Part shown: piece by piece, positions 1 through 15,179 of the stretch
How positions within the stretch are numbered: the first letter of the stretch is position 1
Layout of the letters: each line of letters starts with the position of its first letter
NCBI GenBank assembly: GCA_012295275.1
Contig: CM022671.1
Span: forward strand, 14,990,956-15,054,955
Reading direction: 5' to 3'
DNA from: Chrysomallon squamiferum
Lineage: Eukaryota; Mollusca; Gastropoda; Neomphalida; Peltospiridae
DNA: 64,000 nucleotides
Notes under the pieces: model-generated
What the model saw: only the letters and a program-made list of their open reading frames with translations
Told to the model about the DNA's origin: nothing
Database searches by the model: none
Translations under genes and position numbers: made by a program

Positions 1-134
1 AATATCAAATAAATAATTCATTTTCAAAACCAAACATACAAACAAGACCTAAATTAATTTGTAACTATTTATTTTTAAATGCACATACTAAAATTACGGA
101 AGTCAAAACAATGGGCTCTGTAATACTGAGTTTA

Positions 135-4987
<4,853 letters not shown>

Positions 4988-5131
4988 TTAAATATTAAAA
5001 CTTCTCATCATCTCACAACGGTGGGTAGAATAAAGCCGGCTTGCCCAAGCTTTTTGCTGTGCCTGTGTTTTAAAGCGAAGTGTTATATATTTTTTAAAAT
5101 ATGGTTTAACACTGAGAATATATAAAATTAC

Positions 5132-5290
5132 CTTGAGAGATAACCTGCCAACATTTACTTTTAGTTTAAAATCATAGAAAGGGGTGGAAATCTGAACGCC
5201 CTACTATTTCCCCACGCGGAACAGGAAAACATAGATGCGCATGCGCTTATCGACAATCCTTCCGGTGGAGTAAAATTTCCAAACATGGGA
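5132..5290 (-). promoter_or_regulatory. Putative coronin noncoding first exon and CpG promoter
   Basis: On the minus strand a donor (AAG|GTAAT) ends at 5132, and the coronin ATG exon begins with an acceptor at 4970, so a noncoding exon probably ends at 5132. Upstream, 5237-5246 reads GCGCATGCGC, the core of an NRF1 site, and 5258-5265 is CCTTCCGG, an ETS-type GGAA core on the minus strand. This short stretch is clearly richer in CpG than its surroundings. The TSS is inferred near 5200-5260; no TATA box is claimed. Confidence 0.5.
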
Positions 5291-5299
5291 AAACGGAAT

Positions 5300-7044
5300 T
5301 TAACACAAATTTATGAGTTTTCAGCAGTCATCGCGCACGAAATTCGAATTCGAATAACCTTATTGTGGACAACTTCAGTATAATAATAATTATTATTTCA
5401 TGATTAAAAGGAGTAGACTATCAATTATTTATAAATAATTAAAATTTAATACGAATAAATAAACAGGAAACAAAATTAAAGATCGGGATTTAAATTTAGG
5501 ACAAGAATTTAAAGAAATATAATTTTCTTTTTCTTTCTGTCTTTTCCCGTCACACTTTGTCTAAATAACAAGGAGCACCGTTACTTAATTTCATTTCTGG
5601 AACTTCACGCGATCAGTTACTGACATAAATAATGTTTTTTAATTATCACTATTATGTATTAAATTTATTTATTTATTTTTTATTATGTTTTTCTTTTTAT
5701 TGTCAGTGTTATTTTATATTTTTGTATTTATATTTTTTTTACTTTTTAAATTTTTTCTTTTACTTATCTTTCTTTCATGTTTTAAAAAATATTTTTATTT
5801 TTATTTTATTATTATTATTATTATTATTATTAATTGAATATACCAATATAAGCTTTAGGCCAACCTAAATGATGAAGATGATGATTATGATAATAATAAT
5901 AATAATTAAATAAATTCAACTACATAAATTTTGGTGTGTAGTAGAGTCTCAGTTGCCAGCATAAACAGCAAGTAACATTAATTACTTGTTATCTTTACAG
6001 TATAGTTACTATATTATTGATATTATATAATCTATCATATACATATTCAGTAGATAAATAACGACTTCACTTTCTTTTCTTAATGAGCACTGATAATAAT
6101 CAGCTGTGACATTTTATTATGTATTTATTTATTCATCTATTATTATTATTATTATTATTATATAAACTTTTATGCTTTTTACGTCAGTATGCATCAGTTA
6201 TATTTCAGAACTTCCATGCAGTCTCCATCCTTACTTTTTTATTTCGCAGTATCTCACCTTCTTAATTATATTCAGGAATTCAATACTATTACTAATACTA
6301 CTACTACAAAACTAATAATAATAATAATAATGTGTTCTGATTTGTTGTTGTTGTTGTTGTTGTTATTATTATTATTATTATTATTATCATCAAAGCTACA
6401 AATCATATCATTGTTTTGTTTTTTAATTTTTAATTTCTTTAAAAAAAAATTATATAAGTATATATACGTACTCTCTATTCGTTACTGAAATAAAACTAAT
6501 TTTTAACACTCACATTCTCTAACTAAACATGAGTTATGATATTTTCACCCCTAAAATATATTCTACTGAAAAACAAACAACAGACTGTTTTGTATCTTAC
6601 AGAATTCTTTATAGACAGGAAAATTAATCACAAGTGAATCTGAATAAAGAAGATACATGTGTTGATTATAAAAAGTTTAAAACCAAACATTTAAAATTAT
6701 TTAAAATTTTGTTTATTATTTAATAATTATGTTTATATTTTTTCCTTGTATCTGTTTTTGAAATAAAAAGAATATATATACATAATGCAAGTGATAACGT
6801 CAATGGTTATTATCTAAAAAAAGTTTTTAATCTATAATTTCATTTTCAGTTCCAAAAGTTCCACAAAAATTAAACTGATCTCTGCATTATTGGGTAAGTC
6901 CAAAATATTCATTGTGTTGTTTTTTCTTTTTCAGTATCTCTTTTCTTGCTTTCTTTCATTGAATATATAAAGTTCAACATAAATAAATATATCTAAGCAT
7001 TCTACACACAATTAATCTTCAATTTCGCTTATGGAATTATCTTT
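5300..7044. other. Intergenic, AT-rich, no gene seen
   Basis: Between the coronin promoter and the cupin 3' end. It contains long T-rich and (TTA)n/(AAT)n runs (5806-5833, 5889-5909, 6141-6161, 6344-6388). Open frames here are low-complexity Leu/Ile/Phe translations of these repeats and are not coding. A TTTATT near 6707-6715 (AATAAA on minus) could be the cupin poly(A) signal. Confidence 0.6.
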
Positions 7045-7362
7045 TCACTTTTTGGTGCCGTCAAAGAGCACGACGGTTTCTGAGCCCAGAACTTTTGCAG
7101 CATGGCTACTGTTGGCGGGCATCTCTACCCAGTCTCCTGCGTTTAGAACGACTGTCTCTCCTCCCTGGGTCGTTTCGAACTGGCCGCTGATAATGGCATC
7201 AACCTTGAGCGCGTCATGAGCATGTTCGGCGAAAGTCTTGCCTGCTGGAAATTCGTATCTTTTCACTTCGTAACCGAGTGCTTCGAGTTTCTTCTTCATT
7301 TTCTCTTCGGTCACTGGGCCGTCTTTGGCCGCATCCCAGCGATGTACTTTCATCTGAGACAT
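7045..7362 (-). CDS. Small cupin-domain protein, bacterial-like
   Basis: Encodes 105 residues in one coding exon. Start chosen at 7362 (MSQMKVHRWDAAK) because a strong acceptor, ctttttcag, ends at 7371, so the in-frame Met further upstream lies in intron and a noncoding 5' exon is implied. A single cupin barrel is visible. Motif 1 is G41-x5-H47-x-H49-x3-K53-x6-G60, and motif 2 is G76-x5-P82-x-N84-x2-H87. Three His ligands of the usual metal site are present, but the usual Glu is Lys53. Function is unknown: small one-domain cupins bind small molecules, act as isomerases or dioxygenases, or sense ligands. The coding DNA is near 50% GC with varied codons, unlike its AT-rich surroundings, and the protein resembles small bacterial cupins starting MKV-RWD. 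Horizontal origin is possible but inferred. An intact frame plus a splice acceptor argues against bacterial contamination. Confidence 0.85.
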   Translation of the reverse strand: MSQMKVHRWDAAKDGPVTEEKMKKKLEALGYEVKRYEFPAGKTFAEHAHDALKVDAIISGQFETTQGGETVVLNAGDWVEMPANSSHAAKVLGSETVVLFDGTKK

Positions 7363-7472
7363 TGTGATTTCTGAAAAAGACATTTTTGGATTATAGATGT
7401 GCGTGCCTGTGTGTACGTAAATAAAGCGATAATATAGCATTATAACGGAAAAATGATGAAAATAAACAGGTA

Positions 7473-8022
7473 CAGTGTAACCTCGGGTTACGAACGCCTC
7501 GAAGTACGAACAAATCGCATTACGAACCGTGATCTTGAGCACTTTCAGTCTCGGTTTGCGAATAATGTCCCCTGTTACGAACTACAGCGACGCGACACGA
7601 AAAGCTTTCTTTTGACGTCGGTTTTGACGTCAACATCCAGTAAAGATAAAAATAGGTGCTTACGTCAAAACCGAGGTCAAATTAAGGATTATAGGCATGC
7701 CCTATAGCAAATACCATGAATTAAGGCCTTTAGTCTTCGATACGCAGTCGCAGCTCAATAGCTTTTGCATTGAGATGGTGCGCTCGCATTTTTTAAAGTG
7801 TTGCTGCTTTTATGTGTATAATTTGTATTATACCTTATCCAATATGGTGCCCAAGAATACAAAAGTGGAAGCGATAATGCTGGTGGAAAGTATAAACGTA
7901 TTACATTATAGGTAAGGCAAGAAATAATTGCAAAAATGAGCGTGGCATTCGTGTGTCTGACATCGCTTGGGTTACGAACCGAGTTCTGGAACGAGTTAAG
8001 TTTGTAACCCGAGGTGCCACTG
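7473..8022. mobile_element. Non-autonomous TA-flanked DNA transposon (Tc1/mariner-pogo-like MITE)
   Basis: A 550-bp element with terminal inverted repeats. The left end reads CAGTGTAACCTCGGGTTACG (7473-7492). The right end, reverse-complemented from 8022, reads CAGTGGCACCTCGGGTTACA. Both ends are flanked by TA (7471-7472 and 8023-8024), the target duplication of the Tc1/mariner/pogo superfamily. CAGTG plus an ACCTCGG-TTACGAAC-like end is typical of Tigger/pogo-type MITEs. Short open frames exist inside, but none looks like a DDE transposase, so it is non-autonomous. It lies about 100 bp upstream of the cupin exon, probably inside that gene's 5' intron. Confidence 0.85.
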
Positions 8023-8024
8023 TA

Positions 8025-10364
8025 TTTGAAACTCTCAGTTTTCTCACGTTAATTAAGCACAATATTATAAAGGCAATAACGTTCACTAGTTATATACAGA
8101 ATGTGTATGATACTGTGCAATTAAAAAATTATATCTGGGTAAACACCCACAAAATAACAATTTTAACGATATTAATTTTTATTAATAATAATAATTTATA
8201 TTTTATCTCAAAATAATTTATTTTTAGTTAAATAAAAACCTAATTCGTATTATTGCGTGTTTCTGAATATCACTGTTACTGCTTTTATAGCTTTTAAAAA
8301 AACACGATTTTGTTTTTATACATTAGCATTCATTTTATGTCCTTGAACTGCTTATGTACAAAAAATACAAAGAATGTATGAACGGAAAATTCCAGTCAAC
8401 GCTGAACGAGTGAACGACGTTAAGTACGCACATGAACTGGCAGTTCTAGAATTACAACAGGAGGTTTCCTACTGGTATATAATTTTAAAACCTTTCTTGT
8501 CGTTATTTATTATTTATTTATTTATTTATTTTATTTTATTTGTTTTGTTTTATTTTGTATTGCTTGTTCCACTGGATATTAACAATTACAAATCGCTACA
8601 AACAACCATTTTTATATCATATTCTTTGGATAGGAAGAATTTTTGGTTCATTAGGTGATGAAGTAACTTCCTGATACGCTGACTATATAAAAGATAATTA
8701 TTTCAATAAAATTGTTAGTAAACAAAGATAAAAATGAAATACAGCACGGTTTATTTTCTGCATTTGAATTATTGTTTAATTTTTAATTAAAGTATGTCAT
8801 AAAATTTAAGGCTTATGTGTTGTTGCCTTTGCTTGTTTATTTGTTGTTTTATTATTTATTTATTTATTTATTATTTTGATAATTATAAACTATTAATGGT
8901 ATATTAATTTAGAGTTCCACAACTACATTTGTTGATTATTATAAATATTATTATTATTATTATTATTGCAATAAATAGATCAGAGCTAACATTTGTGATT
9001 AATTATTAAAATGTTTACTTACAATAAAGCAATAAATAAATAAAATACCAGAAAAATCAGTCTGTGGTTTGACTTTGAATCACCGTTTGACTTTGACAAA
9101 TAAACCACACAGACTAGGTAATTATATTGTGCATTCACATTATATTGGAAAAGAAACAAATGCATTTTCAGAAAATGTATATTTTGCAATATTTATTGAT
9201 ATAGTATTATAATCTGGTTAATACAAATAAATCAGAAATATTTAAAACAAGAAAAAGAAATTTACACACCAAAAATATCTGCTGCTAAGAATCTTCAGAG
9301 CTCCACTGTTTTCGCCGGTAAATAATGCAAGTAAAATATCGATGCGTATCCAAAGGAAGGGAGATAACTACGTGTGGAATATATGCCATACATAATTGAA
9401 AATACGGTTCAGAAAAATAGAAAAATATATTTGCAGTGGAAAATGTAAGTTGCATATGCAAAGGAAGATAACTGTGTGAAGTAATATATGCCATACTTAA
9501 TTTAAAATAGAATGTGGGGGAAAAAAATACCATAAATTATTTAAATGTTTATAATAAATTAGTTTTCTTTTGATACGCTCGTTTAATGGAAATTTGAGTA
9601 CATTATAATAATAATAATAATAATAATGTGTAATACTAGTAATTAAAAAAAAAAATCGATAAACACAAAAACAAAAAGAAAAACACAACAGTCCGTAGAG
9701 ACAAAAAGCTGGCGCACACACCCTATTGTAAGCGCCCACAAAGAGTCTTATTTATTCTTTGTACCCTTGTGAAAAACAAAGTATTTCATTTCATAAAAAT
9801 ATATTTTATACTGAATCTCATGTTATGCTTTGAGGCCCTTGTAATAGCTTATTTAGCGAATTTAAATCTGACATATCATACTGATGGGCCATTAGAAATT
9901 ATTTCCGCATAAATAAAGACTCATCGGAGTTAGCTCTCACGAAATACCGCAAATAAATGAACAGAGTCTTTTAATAGAAAGAACAAGTTTCTAAAGTCAA
10001 TAAAAATAAATTCCGCTTTAAAGTGTAAATGTTTTCCATAAAACAGTCAAAATAAAATAAAATAAAATAAAATAAACGAAAACAAAGAAGAAGCAAAACC
10101 AAGACATTTCGTCCTGACTTTTTTTATTATTTTATTTCATTTATGTTTTGTTAAATGGACAAGAATAAGCCTAACGAGTATACAATGTTAATAAAATATC
10201 GATGATAAAATTACAGAGTTAATTAAAAATTCAGTATTTGTATTGTGTTATTATTACTGTTTTTGTTGTTATTCTTACTAGCATTGCTATTATTGTGTAA
10301 GTTGTTATATGTTGCACGGATATAATATAGAGGCGAAATCTCTCTACGCAGTTTGGACCTATGT
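8025..10364. other. Intergenic between cupin 5' side and Asn-rich gene 3' end
   Basis: AT-rich with (TTTA)n/(AAT)n runs (8506-8550, 8940-8970, 9608-9626, 10052-10075). An imperfect palindrome lies at 9059-9114 around two GTTTGACTTTGA copies. The segment 8374-8463 has a coding-like open frame but no convincing splice sites. The 3' UTR and poly(A) site of the minus-strand Asn-rich gene should lie at the right end; TTTATT (AATAAA on minus) occurs near 10123-10128. Confidence 0.55.
9342..9510. repeat. Two diverged tandem copies, ~107-bp spacing
   Basis: Copy one (about 9342-9405) and copy two (about 9452-9510) share the order CAAAGGAAG, AGATAACT, then ATATATGCCATAC and AATT-AAAATA, with small gaps. 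This is an old local duplication with no visible ends of a known element. Confidence 0.5.
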
Positions 10365-11410
10365 TCAAACAAAATCGAAGAATCGTCCATATTCTGTGTG
10401 CAGCTTCCCAGCTTTCTCATCTGAAATGGAAAAAACCAAGATGAACATTGATACCAGAAAATTATGTTAATACGTTTCCTTTTTAAAACAAACTCTGTTA
10501 TTCTCTTTGGATGGATTAAATAAGTTTCTGTCTGTTGGTCTTCTTGTAAGTTAAAACCTTCATACTCAGGTAAGAACTTCTTAATTATTTTCATTACTTA
10601 TATAACGAAGTAAGACAGAACAATAAAATCTGTAACAATAACAAGGTTAAGTATAAAGAAAATATTTAATTTTTTTCGTACTTATGCTAAAATTAACTAA
10701 TCACTGAACAATAACAGTTTTAACGTCTTGAAATATACTACCACTGGTAACATTGTGATTATTTTTATACAAGTATAAGCAACGTTTATCTACTTGCAGA
10801 AGTAGTATAGAAAAAGCATTTGCCAGTGAAACAGAGACCATTATTATGTGACATAATTATTTATATACCGAATGTCGAACATTAATTTGTTTTATTAATC
10901 AAATTAAATCTTATTTACTTCAGAACTACAACTGTTTATTTATTTAATAATTTTATTCTCACAGTGTTTTATTACTAGAGTTTGGCCGCCCATACGACAG
11001 AAATATAGACAATATGTATACGTTAATATTTCCTTACGTAAAGATGTGATACGGTGGAGAAAAACACATATCTAGAAAAGAAGCCTAGATCGGAAGACAT
11101 GTTTCTGAAATGTTAGCTTCACATTCAATTCACATCACAGACTCTTACCAAAATTAAATTTATGAAATCAGACAGCAACTGTTTTTCTGATAATAAAATT
11201 CTGAACGATAAGATATAAACTAACTTTTATGGCAGCACACGATAGACGGCTTAGTTGTTTTTCAAAACAGTAAAACTTCCTTTATTGCTTCTGCAGTTTT
11301 TATCCAGAACACACATATACACCCACACACATGATTAAAACATATACTTAAACGTATAAATTTCCTTTATTACCCATGCAGCTGTTTGTGTTTTTGTGAC
11401 ATGAAACACC

Positions 11411-11458
<48 letters not shown>

Positions 11459-13103
11459 CATATACGCATAAAACAAGTGCGGTAGTATTTATGACACGAA
11501 TCTCTAACTTCCTCCAAGATTAAAGAATATAAAGCAGCGGGTGTGATACTAAATTTAGACATGTCACGATTCATACACGGAGGAAAGAAGAAAAAAAACT
11601 AATATATTTCCTCTTCGTGACTAGTATCTCATCGACGACACTAAAATAATCATTAACTCGATGACTAAACACTTTCCTTGATGAAAAATAGATTTAATAA
11701 AATAAAAATAGCATGTCATCGAGTTAAGGAATTGACGAAGAACAAATTTTTTTATTTTATATTCCAGTTAACAGACCTTAATCTTATTTAACAAGAAAAC
11801 ACAACTTAATTATTTTCATTATTATTACTTCTTTTTTTTAATAACATTAATGGTAACTTCAGTGTGTATCTGAATCCAAATTTCTTTTGGCCTATATATT
11901 TTTATTTATTTTATTTTTTAATTTTAATGTTTTGTTATTATTATTATTATTTTTTTTATTATTATTATTATTTAATTCTTATTTTTATTTTGTTGAAATT
12001 ATTTACGCTTGTTATTTTTATTTTGTTGAAATCACTTACGTTTGTTATTTTTACCGGCTCCTCCATTATCTGAAGCTGAGAAGGTATTGTGGCTAGGAAA
12101 CAGCTTTCGGTAACCTTGGTTAACGAACGGGTTATCACTGAACATACCCTGCAGAGCTCCCTGGTTGTGATGGAATGCCTCTAAATAAAAAAATTAAATA
12201 TATCACCCAGTAAGACATACACGATTTCAAAACTAATCGCATATGAGGCATATATACACATTACTAACAAAATTATATTGTTTGTAACAGTAATTTCAAA
12301 TATAGTTCGATGGATAAAATATAATAAAATGAAACTTTGCAAAACATAACTAAGCATAACTGCAACTCAGATTTTCTATGACATATAGAAAACAGTGCAA
12401 ATTACCGTTCATAAAATTATCCAAATCCCCAAAGTTGAAATTCATTCCACTTTCCCTTTGTCGAGTTGTCGCCCCTGTTTAAAGAAACTGCTCTTGAGTC
12501 AAGTTTCATACAAAACAAAAAAGGCGACAGCTATGCGAAACGGTGCAGTGAAAAACTGTATGTAGTTTTAAGAAAGTATTAGCGACTACTGAACTGAGAA
12601 TAAGCAGAGGGTTTTTTTTTTTTTTCACAGGCATAATTAAAGAAGTGCCAAGAGTTAGCAAAAGAAATTGTTAATAAAAACATTACAGTATATACACTTG
12701 TAATTAACGTGATAAAACACTTGTTCAGCACGCAGGCACACACAGAAATGCTTTAATTTAATTTAAAAAAAAAAAAAAAAAAAAAAGTTGCCTAATTACA
12801 ATTTATAGAGACGTTTTAAAACTTGTAAATAATTTCATAGTTTAAATGTAAATGCCTAATGATGAAATAATAGACATCTTCTCTCTCAACAAGCAGGAAA
12901 ATATTTCTGAAATGTTTAAGCACATTTTTCGCTTTTATTATCGAAGGAAGGGTTGGCAGATAAACTGCTGCATCGTGCCAAGAAATCTCACATTTAGGAG
13001 CAATTTAAAAAAAAAAAAAAAAAAAAATGTGTGTGAATATCAGATTATCTTTCTTTGTCTTTGTTTTATTATTTTAAATTATTATTTGCAAAGGCACATT
13101 TTC

Positions 13104-13152
<49 letters not shown>

Positions 13153-15147
13153 TACATATACACATACATACAGTCTTAAAAAGCTCAACCGACAACAGCA
13201 ACACAAAAAGAGAAAACACTGCTAATTACCGGCTTTTCTGACAGGCTGTCTGAAAAAATTATCGAAGGCCTGATTATGATCATAATTTCCTACGCCATTA
13301 TGTAGACCCATTCCTTGATGTACATCATTAAGTCCCTTTCGATCAAATACTGAAATAAAGTTGTATTAATGTATAATTTATAAGACACAGAAATATGTAT
13401 TATAATTGACTGACATAATAAGGTTTTTTAGAAAATATTATAATGCTTTATAACTGTATGAAAGATGGCAGATACAAAGAATTTACCTCCAAATGAACTT
13501 CCACTGTTTTTACCACTGGAAGATTTCGAGGATGTGGCGAAGACGTTGTTTTTAGAGTTTGAAGTGCTCTGGCCTAATCTAGATTCAGAATCTTGAATGT
13601 TTCCGCCGGATAACTTTTGATTCCTAAGCGAATATTTCTTGTCCATATTTGAATTTAAAAGATCGAATATCTTTCTGTTTCCAAATTCTCGATCACCGTG
13701 CTGCCCTAAACCGAAATTGCCGTTATCAGCATTCGAAGGAAATCCATGGAAAGGCTCCATTCTGTTTGTCAAATTCTTTGCTGTTTTCTCCAAAGTTGTG
13801 GCCTCCAAATGTGGAAGCTGCATTATTAAAGGACGACAGATCTTTTAATCCTGATCCCGTATTAGACTGAGATCCTTGCATGCTACGACTGAACTTTTTA
13901 TTATAATCTCGTCCATGATTTTGGAACATGTTGCCAAAACCTTGATTATTCAGACCATTATTATATCTATTTACGCCTTGTATATTTTCCTGGTTACTGG
14001 GAACATAATTTTGTGGAACTTGGGAAACGTATGGTGACTTTACATTTCCAGTATTGCTATGGGTATCTGATGTATGTGAAGGATAATTAATTTGTTGTGA
14101 TGGTGTTGGAACGTCATTCGGATTCTTTTGATTAATTGCATTCTGAGGATAATGACCGTTTCCTTGAGCGGGATTTTGTGGCGTTGGAATGAAACCTGCG
14201 TAAGGATTTGCATACTGGTTTGGATAACCGTAACCCACACCAGGTGGATTTTGAACAGGATAACGGTTTCCTTGCTTTTCGCTAAAAGGCCGGGCATTGT
14301 ACTGTTGGAAGTTGTTTTGCAACGTTAATGGCTTGTTCACATCAAAGGCTCCTGATGGGGCTCCTGGTATCGCATGCCGATGATTCACTTGCTGTGGGCC
14401 TGGGTTAACGCCTTTCTTACTGGAAAGTAGTTTTGGCACGCCACTGCCTGTTAAACCATGCGGGTTATTACCATCAGCGTTAAACATGTTCAAGTCCAAG
14501 TCAGAGAGGAGGTCTTTGTGTTCGCCACTGTCATTTCCAAATCCTGCCAAGAGACCGTGATTCATTACCTTGCTTAGGTTGTCTTGAATGCCTATTGATT
14601 TACCGACATCTTCTAAAGGAACCGTGCATGACGATTTACAGTTAAAAAAGTTGCCGTCTGCTTCTGTGTAGCATCGGAAAATGTATCCTTTAGGGTATCT
14701 TTTGCACAGTCTGTGTTCTGCAAATAACGAACAACACAACAATAATAATGTAACAGTAATGCGAAACAAATTATGTTAATCTTTGATTTTTGTGCACTAT
14801 AAACTAAAATTTTATAAACTTAATTCTGGGCATACTGATATAGTTTTAATAATATGTTTTCATATATTTTATATCACAAAACAAATCGTTTTCTTCGATT
14901 TTAGATCGTGTAAGAACTGATTTTAATTTTACTAAATGAGGGTAGATAAAACTTATATATATGAGTTTGTTAAGATTGGAGATACTAGATGTTTTGTTAG
15001 AAATATGGTTTACATACATACATACATACATACATATATAAATACATACATACATACATACTTACATACACACATATACACACACACATACACATATATA
15101 ACACGTTAACCCTTTATTTGTTCACGTATTATTCTTTCATATAAACC

Positions 15148-15179
<32 letters not shown>

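Noticed and set aside
5285-5383. Small open frame (MGKRNLTQIYEF...) divergent from coronin
   Set aside because: Only 32 codons, no homology I know, and located in the promoter. Chance is more likely than a divergent microprotein.
8374-8463. Coding-like start MYERKIPVNAERVNDVKYAH on the plus strand
   Set aside because: Composition looks exon-like for ~30 codons, but no credible acceptor or donor was found and the rest is poly-Leu/Phe from TTTA repeats.
14128-14328. Plus-strand and alternative minus-strand frames over the Asn-rich exon
   Set aside because: Shadows of the long low-complexity exon; no splice support.
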